The notes: generated by a model not told the origin, from the sequence alone. Shown: positions 1 through 12,384, counted from the first letter of the stretch. The stretch: 64,000 nt of DNA from Phytophthora quininea (GCA_011947345.1 JAAVTG010000064.1:248001-312000), one strand, 5' to 3'. A program made the numbers and translations.

Positions 1-144
1 GGAAGGGACAAGGCTCGCGCTCCATTGCTTGTGTACTTGGAATGCGTTGGAGCCCTAGAAAAAAACTGTACCAATAAGAATTTTGTACCGTTATTTTGGC
101 ACTAAGGGGTGAAATCTTCAAAACAAAAGATCGAGAAGTTGATC

Positions 145-1015
145 ATGGTGGGAACTCGTATGCCGGACGCCGTGGCGTGGACGACCGAGGGAGACGCCAA
201 GCTGCAGCTCAAGGACGTGACGCAGGAAGGCGTGCACGAGGCGCGTGCGCAGTGGGAGCCCTACGACTTCAACGGCGGCACCGTGTTGGCCATCGCCGGC
301 CAGGACTTTGTGGTGATTGCTGGAGACACCCGCCTCAGTACCGGCTACTCGGTGCTCAGTCGTGAGGAGAGCAAGTTGCACCCGCTCACGAAGACGGCGG
401 TGCTGGGCTGCCCTGGCTCCCACAACGACATCATCCAACTGCGCGGCGTGCTGAGCATCCGCGCCCAAATGTACGAGCACGACAACGAGACGAGCATGAG
501 CGCGGGTGCGTTGTCGCAGCTGCTCATGAACACGCTCTACTCGCGTCGCTTCTTCCCGTACTATGCGTTCTGTATCTTGGGCGGCATCGACGAGGAAGGC
601 AAAGGAGCTGTCTACACGTACGACGCCATTGGGTCCTACGACCGCGTGACGCGTGCGGCGCAGGGATCCGGCGGCCACTTAATGATCCCGTTGTTGGACA
701 ATTTAGTGGAACACGACACACGCACGGACCCGAAGAAGCAGTTGACGCTGCAAGAGGTGAGAGAGGGAATGAGAAGAGAAACGGGACTATATGCTGATGT
801 TTTTATTTTTATTATTTTAGACCAAGGACATTATCAAGGACGCGTTCATTACGGCTGGAGAAGTAAGTGGAAGAGGTGCATTTGCTGCAGGGGATTTTCG
901 TGCTGATTACTTCTTGTTGATGCAGAGAGATATTTACACGGGCGACAGCGTGGAGATCTTGACCATCAAGGCGTCGGGGATCGAGCGCGAGATGTTTGCT
1001 CTCAAGAAGGACTAG
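145..1015 (+). CDS. PSMB1: 20S proteasome subunit beta type-1 (beta6)
   Basis: Non-catalytic beta subunit of the 20S proteasome core, acting in cytosol and nucleus. Three exons: 145-756, 821-862 and 926-1015, both introns in phase 0 with GT..AG ends; product 247 aa. Family hallmarks are seen in order: [14 protein letters not shown] (about residue 40), [31 protein letters not shown] and, across the last junction, ITAGERDIYTGD. The C-terminal ALKKD matches the family ending. The ATG at 145 is chosen because the protein then begins just before the conserved core; an in-frame GTG at 109 is the only earlier option. It converges with UBC9 downstream. Identity rests on strong motif recall. Confidence 0.95.
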
Positions 1016-1143
1016 ACGTTTCTTACCGGATCCTCCTAGGGAGAAATAGTGACCTTCTAACCAACATGAAAAAGAGGTGACACTTTTTACTGCTCGTGTA
1101 TTTGAGAACGTCTCGATCTCGTCTCTTACTTGCCTTTGCTCTT

Positions 1144-1632
1144 CTAACTCTCCCGGTTCTTGAGCGCCAGTTGGCGCACCTTGCGCTTGTACAGTTCCGG
1201 GTCGTTCTTAAGGTCCATGTAGGGCTCTCTCTGGGCCGGGTCGGCCATGTTGGGGGCGTCCAGCAGGTCCTGCACGCCCTTGAGGATCTGCTTGATGGTC
1301 ACGCTGGGCTTCCAGTCCTTGTCCTCGTTCAGGATGCTCAGACACACGGTGCCCGACGGGTACACGTTAGGGTGGTACAGCGGCGGCGTGAACTTGACGA
1401 GCGGCGGCTTGCTCGGATAGTCCTCGCTGAAGGCCAGCGACATTTTGAACACGCCTCCTTCCCAGTCCGTGCCGGCCTTGCCCGGGATGCCCGCGTGCCA
1501 CATCATGAGGTTGAGCGAGCCATCGTCGCTCGAGATGGGGCGCGCCCAGAATCCCGCCGGGTGGTCTCGTCGCCAGTTCTTGCGCTCCTGACGCAGGCGC
1601 TGCACGGCGATCGAGTCGTCACTCATGGCCAA
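1144..1632 (-). CDS. UBC9: SUMO-conjugating enzyme E2 UBC9
   Basis: E2 enzyme that accepts SUMO from the SAE1/SAE2 activating enzyme and passes it to lysines, mainly in the nucleus. Intronless, 162 aa, the usual length for this family. The UBC fold is complete: [11 protein letters not shown], the [10 protein letters not shown] strand, [19 protein letters not shown] with the catalytic cysteine at residue 97, and the Ubc9-specific [13 protein letters not shown] helix followed by DPAQREPY. The DKDWKP insertion separates Ubc9 from ubiquitin E2s. The start could be Met1 or Met3. The gene lies 128 bp from the convergent proteasome gene. Confidence 0.96.
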   Translation of the reverse strand: MAMSDDSIAVQRLRQERKNWRRDHPAGFWARPISSDDGSLNLMMWHAGIPGKAGTDWEGGVFKMSLAFSEDYPSKPPLVKFTPPLYHPNVYPSGTVCLSILNEDKDWKPSVTIKQILKGVQDLLDAPNMADPAQREPYMDLKNDPELYKRKVRQLALKNRES

Positions 1633-1756
1633 ACCAACTGCACAACTTGCTATTTGATGTTTCCCGCCTAATGAAAAAGGTTAACTTAATCGAGTAGTAT
1701 AATCAACTTAAGCGAGGTCGAGACGCGAAACGTCGCGGATTTGTGTCATTTTGCCA

Positions 1757-2224
1757 ATGGACTCGAACGAGGTGTGGAGGTTTGGTAGTTCTGCTTGCTG
1801 GTGTTTGTACTGACGTGCTGGTGTGTGTAGAGCGAATTCTCACAGGAGGATGTGCTGCCGATTGCCAAGACGGTAGGAACTGTTGCTGTTAATACTTTGG
1901 TTAGGATTAATGTGTGCTGTTTAGGCGATCGAGGCGGCGCTCAAGGATACCGTCTACAATCGGAAGAAGGTCATGGACTGGTCCAATACGCTAGTGGCGA
2001 GTGTCTTGACGGGGCTGCAGAACCTCAATAAGCCCTTCAAATACGCGGTGACGTGCCTCATCATGCAAAAGACGGGGGCAGGAATGACCACCGCGGCCGC
2101 TTGCTTCTGGGATCCGACCATGGACGGATACTGCACCGTGCTATGGGAGAACAGCACCATCTACTGCATCGTCACAGTCTACGGGGCTGCCATATCGCCG
2201 TCGGCCATTAAAGCGGATCACTAG
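1757..2224 (+). CDS. DYNLT: Tctex-type dynein light chain
   Basis: Light chain of cytoplasmic or axonemal dynein that binds the intermediate chain and cargo. The gene needs splicing: exons 1757-1771, 1831-1872 and 1925-2224, all phase 0, giving 118 aa. The first exon codes only five residues, MDSNE, so its exact boundary is inferred. The body shows the Tctex-1 signature: NKPFKYAVTCLIMQKTGAG, CFWDPTMDGYCTV and WENSTIYCIVTVYG. Length fits the family (110-120 aa). Its stop codon overlaps the convergent UNC-45 reading frame by 17 bp. Confidence 0.9.
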
Positions 2225-5200
2225 ACAAATCCCAAAGTGCGATGTATTGCAGAATCCATCTACACAACTCGTCCCTTCCTCTAGCTAATCGCCTGCTGCA
2301 AGACAGAGAGGCAGGCCTGGGCTGTGTTTTTGACGTCTTGTTGCTACTGATCAGGCTCTGAAGCTTCTGCGTGAGTAGTGGACTGTACTGCTTGGCCTCC
2401 TCGATGAACTTGGCTCGCTCCTCGGCCTTCTCTTCGTCATTCGCCGCACTGGAAATCGCTTCCAACATGTTTTGGAGGGCAAAGACCGCTCGGTGCAGCG
2501 TCTCCACGTTGGACCCCTCCATCACAATTGCCGTGAACGACTTGAGGCCGCCCTGACGCATCAACAACCAACCAACATGCGGCACTTGGGACACCATCGC
2601 CAACGCCCCGCCAGCAGCTCGTGCAGTCTCAAAGTCTTCAGCCTCGTCCTCCAACGAAGCAAATGCGATCCAAAGACGCAGCTTCTCTTCATTCATGAAG
2701 ACCTGCTCAATGACCTTTTCGTTCGGAAGCAAGTTGCAAATCGCTTCGGTGGCAGCACGACGGACCAATTCGTGCTCCGAAAACTGCAAGTACTGCAACG
2801 TGGAGAGGCCCTGAGGCTCTCCTACTATACGTGCTTTGGTTTCCTCAGACACACTGGCGATGTTTGTTAGCGCCATGAGCGCTTCGAACTGCAGTAACTG
2901 CGTGTCCCCTTTGCACAGGTCCAGCAGCGGTCGAATCGACGAGAAGAGCGACGACGAAGGGATCAAGTTTGGGTTCGTACTGATCAAGATCTTGGCCATG
3001 GCTTGGCCTGCGGCATTCGAGATCTTTGTGCCGTGAAGCTGCTTCGGGTTCTTAGCGGCCGGTTTGCTCTTGGCCACTGCAATGTGGTGAAGCGACAGCG
3101 GAATTAGAGCCTGGAAGACGCCACATTGCACTAAACTACCGCGTACAGATCCCACTTCAGCTGCATGGAGAGCACTGAGTGTCGCCATCTCCATGATATT
3201 CTCCGACTTAGTGGCAGACAACTTCAGTAGCTGCACCAGCGTAGTCAAAACTTCTCGCGACGCTGCTAAGCGAGTTACACGAGCCTCGACGTGTTCTTGT
3301 GTGTCCCCATCGTCAAGGACAGACTTTTGCTTTAGAGCTTTTTGCAGCTCTTCGTATTGGTCTGCTGTCATCTCCATCCCTTCCATCTGCTTCCGCTTAA
3401 TAGCAGCCTCCGACGTCAGCACGTGGTGCAAGATATACCCGATCCCATAGTAGACATTGGAGCGGAAGCCGACCTCGCTTGCGCCCCGGACTCTTTTGTG
3501 TTGGGGAATTCTACATTGAATACGCTCGCCACTGCCCCTGGACGCTTCGCAAAGGCATCCTTTACAGGAGTGTAAGTGATCAAGTACGACAATGCCTCAA
3601 TACCGCGCTCTTTAGGAGAAACACCGCTCCAATACAGTTGAGATCGGGGAGTTTGCTTCTTTTCTTGTTTCGCTTTCTCCGCCACTCTGTGTTTGCTCTC
3701 AACCGCTTCAGCAGTTTCTAGTGCCTCAAATACGCTGTCCATAAGGAATTGCCCGTCTGCAGAAGGCATTTCCAAGGTTTTCTCGACGATACCAAGCTTT
3801 ACCTGGATGCTGAGCGCACTCGCACGGAGCATCAAATCCTCCTCCTCGTCCATTTCAGCCTGCAGCATGCGGTAGATCTCCACTCTTAGAGCAGGAGGCA
3901 CACAAGCAGGACCGTGCTCCACTCCGCAGATGCTCGCCACACAGTCGACCCAGATTTCTTGCAACTGCCGGGTGTGAGCCTTGGCGTCGTCGAAAGTTCG
4001 GGATGCAGCCAAGAATTCATGCAGACGGGTAAGGAAGGCAGTGCCGTCGTTTCCAGTTTGTTGGACAGCCCAAAGTGCGAGCTTCGCATTGGACAAGAAG
4101 AGAGCAGACAGTAGAAGACACGACGTGGATCCCTCAGCCAGTTGAGTGCGGTTTGTGGCCCGAGCTGCCAATACAGGCGTCACACACCAGTCCCGCACTA
4201 ACTTCTTCAGCGTCGCATCATCGCCCTCGAAGTGAGCAAGACACTGCGTAAAGACTAGCGGAAGGCGGCTCAACAGCACGGGAGTCAAAGTCGAAGCTGG
4301 AGCTTCATCCTCTGTAGAAATAGCAACCGCTTCGAATCCAGGGAGAGCACTGGAGGCTGTCGAGTGCAACAACGAGAAGAGTCCTAACTCCTGTGCTAGC
4401 GTTGCGAACCGAGACTTCTTCAGTTGGGCGTCAGGTTCTTCACTCTTTGGAACTCCTGCGGTCTGGCCGCTCAGCACGGAGATAAAGTGAAGCAGTCCGT
4501 CGAGCGCCGCAATTTGCAGCGCACGATCTCGACTACGTAAGCCATCCAGAAGTCCATTTAGAACTCGGCGAACGATAACATCGTCATCCGTCTTGGCACC
4601 AATCATAAGGTACTTAAAAACAAACGCCGACAGGCGAATAATCGCCTTGGGTCCACGCTCAGGCATCTTCTTGCTCTCCGTTGCATTCGCGTCGTATTCC
4701 AACGCCACTTGCGCATGCAACAGATCCAACAGACCCTCCAACGCTCCATTATTCGTCTGGAACGCTCTTCCTGCGAGCTCCATCGACGCCGACGCCAAGA
4801 TCGACAGCAGGGACGCCACATGCGATAAGATCGTCGTCAACGTCTGTGTCTTGCTCTCATCCTGCTCCAGCAACTCGCTCAATCTCTTCACAGCTCCCCA
4901 CAAGACACTAAAGCCTTCTCTTCTTGCGATCTCATCCGGCAGACTCGTCAGCTCCTTGGCGCTCTTCATCTCAAGGTATTGAAGCGCCTCGATGGTCTTT
5001 TCATGTTCGCTAACGACTGTCTCCACGCTCTCCACGCTTTCTTTCCTAGTGTTCCAGCTACAATCGTATCCAGAGCCTTCTGGACGCCGTGAGCGTCCTC
5101 CTGAACTTGTTCCTGGATCTTCCGGGCCAGCGCAGCCGCCGCCTTGTTGGTCGGTGCACTCTGCAGCACTAAATGCACGTCTCGGAAAGCTTGCGTCATG

Positions 5201-5508
5201 TTGCCCAGCCCCACATGCGCCTGGGCGCGTCTGTAGCGCGCTTTCGTGTTGTCCGGCTCGATCCCCAGCGCTTGAGTGCAGTCTTTCAAGGCCGACGCAA
5301 AGTCCTCGAGCTGCAGCGAACAGGCCGCGCGGTTGCTCCAGAGCAGCACGCGCTGGGCCTGCACAGCCTTCAGCTCTTCAGGAGAGAGACCCGACTCGTC
5401 AGTAGAGACGTCCAGACCTTCCGAGTACTTGGTGACGGCGTTCTGGAAGTCCTTAGCCTTGAAGAACGCGTTGCCTTCGGCGCGCAGAGTCTCCATCGTC
5501 GACGCCAA
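2208..5508 (-). CDS. UNC45: UNC-45 family myosin chaperone
   Basis: Co-chaperone that folds myosin motor domains together with Hsp90. About 1,100 aa if joined. The N-terminal TPR domain covers residues 1-115 (GNAFFKAKDFQNAVTKYSEG, LLWSNRAACSLQLEDF, ARYRRAQAHVGLG), followed by a long armadillo-like central and UCS region with LVRRAATEAICNLLPNE near the C-terminus. The frame breaks twice, near 5040 and near 3487. At each point one extra base would restore continuity (A run in one case, G run in the other), and the joined text after the second break is family-like. I read these as under-called homopolymers. The last about 35 residues are low in quality and may include an unrecognised 58-bp intron ending near 2300. 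Confidence 0.85.
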
Positions 5509-5625
5509 TGTGGAAATGATACATATGTTACATACCAGTTATATGTTGAATAACAGGTTAAAGGTTAATTACGGTTTTGCTGGGTTATTTTGGAGTGGCG
5601 CCCTCGAGCGAAGGGAGTGTGGACG

Positions 5626-7410
5626 ATGGCCGACCACGACATCGACTCGCTGTTGCAGGAGGGCCTCCACGCTGCCACCAAGGTACGCGTCTTGTATCCC
5701 GCATCTCTAGCTCTCGTTTAAGCCCCTTGCCGCTGTCAACGAGTCCAAACTCTTGTCGTAATCGCTCCTTAAAGTTTATATATCCTAACAGATTTACTTA
5801 ACGTGCTGTTTCTCCTTAGGAATTCGAGTCTAAACTCAAAGAAGCGCGTCCGGAGGATGACGAACGGCGTTCCAGACGCCACCGCAGTCGCAGCCGCTCG
5901 CACTCGCGGCGGCGCCATCGCTCTCGATCCCGATCCAGACGTCGCTCGTCGCGCCGCTCGCGGTCGCGCTCTCGCTCGGCCCCCGCCGCAGTCGTGGCTC
6001 GAGGAGAGACAGAGGACGCAGCCGAAGTCGCAGCAGGGACCGGGAGCGCTCGTCCAAGAGGAGGAGACGCAGCAAGAGCCGCTCGCGTTCACCTCCCAAG
6101 GAGCCACGAGAACGCAGCACATCGGCGGAAAGAGCCGAGAAGGCCAAGCAACGCGAGATCATGGAGCTCACTAGAGACCACCGCACGGTATTTGTAGGTC
6201 AATTGACCCAAAAGTGCGTGACAAGGACCTCGAACGGTTCCTGAAGAAGATCGGCAAGGTTGAAAACGTACAGTTAATCCGGGACAAGTTCACGAACCGA
6301 TCGAAGGGCTTCGCGTACGTAGAGATGTCGAATCTCGAGGATGTACCAAAGGTGCTACTACTCAATGGGCAGGTGCCGGACTTTCAGGTGTTCCCAATCA
6401 TGATCAAGGCGTCTGAGGCCGAGAAGAACTTTGCGGCCAAGAAGGACTCGGTCATGAATGCCACTGCGTCAACGGGTTTAACCGCGGATGGCTCTATGGA
6501 TGGAGCTGCAGGCATGTCAGCCTCTGCGCTGTCCGCAGCGAGTCGTATTTACTGCGGCAATTTGCATACGAACATTACGGAGGACGATCTGCGGATCGTG
6601 TTCCAGTCGTTTGGGGAGGTGCTGTCAGTGACGATCAATCGCGATGAAATGGGGCGCTCTAAAGGTTTTAGCTTCATCCAGTTCGGTACTCCCCAAGAAG
6701 CAAACTTTGCATTGTCCAAGGGCAATGGACTGGAGCTTGCAGGGAACTATCTGCGTCTTGGACCAGTGAACGAGAATGCGTACGGTAACAGAAGTGACTT
6801 CAAGAATGCTGGTGCTAGTAGCATGGATAACAGTGCAGGTGGGCGTTGGAAGCTGGAGGATGACGAAGGAGTTGGGCTCAGCATGAACGCCCAGTCGCGC
6901 TCGGCGCTGATGGCGAAGCTGGCAGGCAACGACGTCAATTTGTTCCCGAACGCGCCCGGTCTCGGTGGCGTCGGAGGAGGCGCTGCCTACAACAGCTCAG
7001 CCGCCTCCGTTATTCAGCAAGCGGAGCAGGCCACGGCGCTGATGGCGTCGACTGAGATCGAAGGCACTGAATCGTTTTGCTTCGTGGTGAAGAATATGTT
7101 CGATGTGTACCAGGAGCAAAAGAGCGGCAACCCAGACTGGGGCGTAGAGATCCAGCAGGATGTAGAGGAAGAGTGCAGCCAGTACGGCCCCGTCCTCCAC
7201 ACGTACGTGGAGAAGGAGAAGCAAGGCGGCCTCGTGTACGTCTTGTATGACAACGTGGACAGTGCCGTGGCCGCTGCTAAGAAGCTGCATGGCCGCTGGT
7301 TCAACAAGCGCCAGATTAGTGTTAGGTACTTGTCGTCGCAGGAGTACGTCGGCATGTTCCCGGAAGCTCGCTCAGCCGTGCAGACCGCACGTAGCAACGG
7401 ATCCCAGTAA
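5626..7410 (+). CDS. RBM39: RBM39/CAPER-like SR splicing factor
   Basis: Nuclear SR-related splicing factor and coactivator. Exon 1 (5626-5682) codes 19 residues; a 137-bp intron follows; exon 2 starts at 5820. About 549 aa. Order: arginine-serine domain (about 20-130), RRM1 (about 141-220; RTVFVGQLTQK, SKGFAYVEM), RRM2 (about 260-335; RIYCGNLHTNITEDDL, GRSKGFSFIQF), and a C-terminal UHM-type RRM (about 438-530; LHGRWFNKRQISVRYL). This architecture and the linker before RRM3 match RBM39/HCC1. Two one-base gaps are implied, in the C run at 5980-5984 and at AAAAG near 6211; neither is likely biological because both halves are strongly conserved. The start region is divergent from UNC-45, 117 bp apart. 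Confidence 0.9.
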
Positions 7411-7685
7411 GCTACGAGCTGCCCGACACTATTGCTTCCTAACACCGTACCCATCCACAGGAACGAGGAGAACAACAACTCAAGCTTCAGGAGAGCAGAT
7501 AACGTAGGTAGCAGGTAGGGCAGGCCTACCGTTTTCCATCGGTGGCACTACAGACTTCCGTATCATACTCGCTACAGTAGGGATCTTGGTCTCCATGGCT
7601 GCATAGACGTCTTCTTCCTTTCGTTTGGCTCTGAGCGTGGACAACGGGAACGAATGTCTATATAATTATCCAAGTGCTGCGCGGC

Positions 7686-8126
7686 TTACTCCTCGGCCGC
7701 CTCAGCGTTCTCCTGTTCCTGCTGCCGCTTCTCCAGCAGCTCGGCGGCCAGCGTGCGCTCCACGATTCGAATGAGTTCCTCCACCTGCGCCTCCGAGAAG
7801 CGGCCGGCGCAGTCATCGATGATGAGGTGAATGTCTACCAGCTCAGTGGGGATGTGGTTGATGAACTGCAGTTTCTCGGCCGGCAAGAGCGTCGGCAGCT
7901 CCGACGCGGCCAACTCCTTGAGGAAGTCTTGGACGCAGCTGGAGCTGAGCGTGGAGCAGTTGGAGTGGGTCTGCGTCAGGAACTTGAGCACCTTGTGGTC
8001 CATCCAGTTGCGCTCGGCGTACGCCACCATGGCAGATTTGTGCAGACGCTGCTCCTTGCGCTCCTGCATGAGCGACAGCACCTCGAAGTCGCTCAGAGAG
8101 CCCTCGTTGATCAGCAGCACCTTCAT
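7686..8126 (-). CDS. CRCP: RNA polymerase III subunit RPC9 (CGRP-RCP)
   Basis: Small Pol III subunit that forms the stalk heterodimer with RPC8 and helps initiation. Intronless, 146 aa. Matches seen: the N-terminal LSDFEVLSLMQERKEQR, the helix FLKELAASELPTLLPAEKLQ, NHIPTELVDIHLIIDDCAGR and a final helix SEAQVEELIRIVERTL. An acidic Gln/Glu tail ends the protein. Family length is 120-150 aa. The ATG at 8126 is the only reasonable start. It is convergent with RBM39. Confidence 0.88.
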   Translation of the reverse strand: MKVLLINEGSLSDFEVLSLMQERKEQRLHKSAMVAYAERNWMDHKVLKFLTQTHSNCSTLSSSCVQDFLKELAASELPTLLPAEKLQFINHIPTELVDIHLIIDDCAGRFSEAQVEELIRIVERTLAAELLEKRQQEQENAEAAEE

Positions 8127-9684
8127 CTTGGAACAAAATGGCTCCGAAAAACGTTTGGAGCGGAAGCCTTCACATTATAAGTGCTCACACGTCGCAGATT
8201 GCGTGCGGTTTGTGTTACTTCAGAATTGCAAAGGGTCGTAGACCATTTTGTGAACAGTTCCTGCAGCGCTCGAGCGTGGACGCGAGCCCCCGTTGAACAA
8301 GCATGGCGATCATTGCGTATCATGTCTCCTCCGCCAGCAGCTTCTCATCCATTGAGCCTCACTGTTTTGACTCCGAATATCGTGATGGTTTGGCATATGG
8401 ACTCAAAGCAGCGCGTTTCACCACCACTCATTAGAGAAATGGATTGCCAACATTTTCTCAGTATCCGCGGAGTTTTTAAGAAAACCAGGAAGGACATCGC
8501 TACACTATGAACTTCAATCCGGAAGAGTATTACAAGCTCAAAAATGGCGGCAACTACGGGGCAAGTCCACTACGTACTTCTACGCAAAGATGACCCATAG
8601 CAACGTCTTCTTGCAAGGTTCATTCAAGCTTGTACACCTGGATTGGAAAATGTCAAGTGGGGACAGTAATTCCCTGACGAAAGAAGCAACGACTACGCTT
8701 TAATGAAAGTGTTCGTCAATGTCCTGTTCGTATACCCAGTTCCAGTTGATTACATTGGTACGGTGCCGAAACGTGGTTCTTCAATGCCGAATTTGACGGT
8801 GCCACTTGTTTAAGCAAGGGCAGGATATCGCGCAGCTTATTGGAACCTTGGGATTCAAAAATGTATCAAGCGCCTCAAACGTATTGACGAATCGGCCCGG
8901 ATTATTTTGCGTAGTGTTTGGATGAAATGTATATACTTGATCAATATTTTTTGCGCCCATTAGTTTCAGGTTTGGTGATATGGTCCTTAGTTCGCTCGTC
9001 AGGGCACTGTGGTCTATCTACCGCCGTCCATTTTGCGGTGAACTTCAGATCTGTCCAGGAAGCGCAAGCACGCGAAGCATGCGGCGCGATAACATCTTGC
9101 CGACATGAAATTTGTAGTTATAGGGGTCCGAAATTATGTTGCGTCAATGCACATCGCTTCACCATCAAAAGGACCAGCCACGAAGCGAACGAAAGCAAGA
9201 CGCGATGGTGCCGACTACAATAGTCGTTGTCAACGACTCGTTGATTCGATAGCTCGGTCAAGCACCTAACACCGTAATTCAGCGCTCTGACAATAATTGC
9301 ATTGGGCGAGGAGAGTTTCCATAATAAAGCATTGCATTTACACCGATGCAATACCAAGTATTTCAGTTACTATAACATATTTTAAGGATAAACCGGGCTT
9401 TGGAGCTGGCATGTTGCATTGCGTTCATGCGACGCCTAAGTGGGTAAAATCGAGCTGACAGTCGCTTACATACATTTATAGGCCAATATTCATTGCACGG
9501 AAGACCTAGGCCAATCAAAGAACAATCGATGAGCATTAAAGTTGTGTTGCAGCAGGGGAAAAACACAGTACAATTATTATGACCCCAATACGATATTGTA
9601 TCAGCTTTCCACTCTATCAATAATAAGTTATTAAATAAATTCAACTCTATAACAACTGTATTACATTTATTTTTATGGTGTTTG
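8127..9684. other. Intergenic, no supported gene
   Basis: No open frame here has recognisable protein character. A short ATG-initiated frame near 8507 runs only 28 codons. From about 9360 to 9684 the minus strand reads open into the OTM pseudogene, but that part shows no family similarity and is AT-rich, consistent with unrelated sequence joined at the pseudogene breakpoint. Confidence 0.6.
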
Positions 9685-11175
9685 AGTCGAAATTGCCGAT
9701 CTAGATGCTGGTCACCTGACCGTGCCTTCACCAAGTTGACGAACGAGTACGTGAAAGCAAAGAAGCAGCACGTGAGGTTCGCAACGGACTCGGTCGTTAA
9801 CGTCCCCGTCGCCAAGCCAATCATGTCGGAGTTGTAGTGGTATGTGATCTGCGCGAGATAAATCACTTGCATCCGTCCGTTTTGGCAGCGGTACGCCCAA
9901 ATTTGAGTGAGCAGCACCGATCGCTTTTGAGACATCACTTGGTACAGGCTGATGATACTCATGGGGCGCATCTGCATGACCACCACACCAGGCAATACAC
10001 TGATACCAACCGTGTCAGCATAGCGACTTCGGAAAGTGTTAAGGTTGATGATAACCCGATTGGCAATGCTAGGGTCTCTAGAGCTGACCCACTCTCGGTT
10101 GGAGTTGTAGTAGTTGCCAATACACACGTCGCCAGTGCTGCACAACGGAATATCGTCTGGGAGTGCACCATCAATCCGTACGTCTCCCCGTGCACGGATA
10201 CTTCAGACGTACTCTCAATGAACACGCCACTTGTGTTCACTCCACGAACACGACATCCACCATAGTAACCTCGCAGTAGAGGCTGAAAAACTGTCGCCAC
10301 CCCATACTCCGTATCGGCCGCTTTGACTCGACGCGGCATGGCAGGCAAACTTGCTTGTAAAAATGGACGGAGAAAGGTCAAGCTGTCAGGACGACCGCGA
10401 GCAAGTCTTTCCCGCCAGTATCAAGCGCCAACTTGGAGCCCACAAGATTGTCATCGATCGTGACCTCAGGACGGCACTCAGTGAATTTCGGATAGACGTG
10501 CAAGTCGACCGCAGCAACCTTGGAGAAGGTCGCACTGCCTTTGACGGTACAGCCGTCCGATCGCCATCATATTCCACAGCGAGACGCACTCGCTCGCTCG
10601 TTTAATCCCCTACTCCAGTTCACGTCTTAACTGCGGGGCTAGATTCAGGTTGAGGACGTTGACAATGTCCAGCAGTTGTTGGGCGGTTGCTTCGACGGCG
10701 CTGTGCTTGGATTCCCACTCGCTTATTCCACTTTGACAAGTGACGTCTGGACTGGCGTCGAGTTCTGCTGCCGACGCGAGAGCTTCGTCACTCAACGTGC
10801 TGAAGGTGTACAGTGATTCTACTGGAGGCAATCCAGTGAGCCCGTTGAACGTCGGCGCCGTAGCCAGAGCTTCACCGTGGAAAAGCGAGTACTTGAGCAG
10901 TGCAATCTTCCACTCCCCGATACAGTCGGTGCATCCGCCAGTCATCGCCAAATCGTTCTCCGTGAAGGCGAAGACGCTCTTGTCAGCCTTGATGAACACC
11001 GTGCCGTCGGATAGATAGCCCGTGTTTAAACCCAGCAAGGCGAGAGCGATCGGTCCGATGACTATTCGACCCACGACTGCGATCCACGCTCCGATGACGG
11101 AGGGCTTGGGCAGATATCTCCACTCCAATTGCTGCTGCTTGACGCTTGCTACTGGTAGTACTCTTCCGCCTAAGC
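9685..11175 (-). pseudogene. OTM family pseudogene psi-1 (3' truncated)
   Basis: Degenerate copy of the OTM membrane family. N-terminal remnants appear near 11170 (AEEYYQ then a stop), then PKPSVIGAWIAVVGRIVIGP, the Cys motif GGCTDCIGEWK and TCQSGISEW. A TAG follows RRELE at 10610. Further frame changes occur, then CSTGDVCIGNYYNSN, KRSVLLTQIWAYRCQNGRM and KARSGDQHLDRQFRL. Similarity stops abruptly near 9685, so about the last 230 residues are missing. The TAG and several out-of-frame stretches are shared with psi-2 at 21-22.7 kb. Confidence 0.85.
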
Positions 11176-11899
11176 AACTTTAGAACGCATCTTACCCCGG
11201 AAGGACTTCGACGCTGTGGAAGAAATATTGGAATGAACGGCTCGTGGAGCTTCCTGAAGGGTCTGTCGATCGAGAAACCACCGATTGGAACTTGAGAGCG
11301 ACAATAAGCACCACTTAGGATATTGTTGGATGGTGGTGTAGATCTGATCGATCAACTTGGTCCAGGGGATCAAGAAGAACGCCGCATCACGTGCACTCGG
11401 CAAATGGTTCATGCGTGGTCCGATATTTTGCAGAAAATAGGAGGAGTACACGTCCAACTCGGAGAAACACAAACGGGGCTGGGCGACATCTCTCCTCCAT
11501 AGACGAGGCGCACCAGCGCCCAAGCATTCAAACCGGGCCAAACTCAGCCCGTTCCCGCAGCGTCACGGCGTGGCAGGGGAGAGGGCCCCCGCCAAAGCCG
11601 AAAGCGTGAGAGCATGGTAGGGCGACTAACTTATTATCTTTTGGCCGAGCGCAGCGAGGAGCGGGGGCCGAAGATCGCCGAGCCAAGCGTAGCGCGGCTC
11701 GTCACTTTTATGCAAAACCTGTGTGAAATTTATAATGCATTATTGCGACAAATGGGAGGTCAGCCACCATAGTTTTTAGGTGTAAGTGATGGGCTGTGTA
11801 TTTCTCCTGCTGCGCCTGTGTGTTTTACCTGTTCTGTCGATATTTTGCACGAAGATCTGTGGATAGTGATCACGAGCTTAGCACAGACTGTTTTCATTT
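11176..11899. other. Intergenic with low-quality open frame
   Basis: A minus-strand open stretch at 11170-11541 (123 codons) shows no family I recognise and abuts the pseudogene, so I do not call it. At 11570-11720 the DNA becomes GC-rich with repeated GAGCGCAGCGAG-like words, then turns AT-rich; it could be the edge of a mobile element, but no terminal repeats could be confirmed. Confidence 0.5.
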
Positions 11900-12023
11900 T
11901 CGTTACGCTACAACTAACGTGTTGGCCGCTGAGTTGCCCATTGTAAAGTGGGCAAGTCGATATTCACGGACACAAACAAGGAGAAAACTTGGACGGGGAG
12001 CACGACGGTCCGTCGACGGAGCT

Positions 12024-12296
12024 TTACACCATGCGCAGCCTGCGGTTCGCAGTCGCAGTCGCGCTGGCTGCGGCCCCACCCGCGTTACCGGGGTAGCCGC
12101 CGTAGTAGCCGTCATAGCCGTAGCCTGGGTAGCCCCAGCCGCCGAGACCCACACCCACACCCACGCCACCGAGCCCGACGCCAACGCCGCCGACTCCGAC
12201 TCCGACACCGGGACCGGGACCGTACCACTGGGCGTGCGCACCGTTGATCAGGGCCACCGCGGACAGGCAGAGCGGAAGGATCTTGGTGCTGATCAT
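12024..12296 (-). CDS. Small secreted glycine-rich protein GRP-A1
   Basis: 90-aa intronless protein with a clear signal peptide (MISTKILPLCLSAVALINGA, likely cleaved after AHA), then a Gly/Val repeat region (GVGVGLGGVGVGV), a Gly/Tyr block (YGYDGYYGGYPG), an Ala/Thr stretch and a basic tail RRLRMV. Secretion is inferred from the signal peptide; function is unknown, possibly wall or extracellular matrix as for other glycine-rich proteins. Two near copies lie at 23221 and 26069 on the plus strand. Unlike those it ends in Val, not Glu. Confidence 0.8.
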   Translation of the reverse strand: MISTKILPLCLSAVALINGAHAQWYGPGPGVGVGVGGVGVGLGGVGVGVGLGGWGYPGYGYDGYYGGYPGNAGGAAASATATANRRLRMV

Positions 12297-12364
12297 TGCT
12301 GAGGTGTATGGAAGTGGATGTTGCTGTCGAGAATTTGTTGGGCTGCTGGCTGGTGAGCTCTTGA

Positions 12365-12384
12365 GAGGAAGTTTGGGAATGAAC
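12365..12384 (-). promoter_or_regulatory. Oomycete Inr-like element of GRP-A1
   Basis: On the minus strand TTCATTCCCAAACTTCCTC, about 70-90 bp before the GRP-A1 start. It resembles the oomycete initiator core (GCTCATT..., consensus recalled from literature) and is conserved in all five GRP copies. Confidence 0.55.

Noticed and set aside
118..678. 186-codon minus-strand open frame inside the proteasome gene
   Set aside because: It is a shadow of PSMB1 exon 1, with composition typical of antisense GC-rich coding DNA and no homology.
1096..1671. 191-codon plus-strand frame over UBC9
   Set aside because: Antisense shadow of a highly conserved gene.
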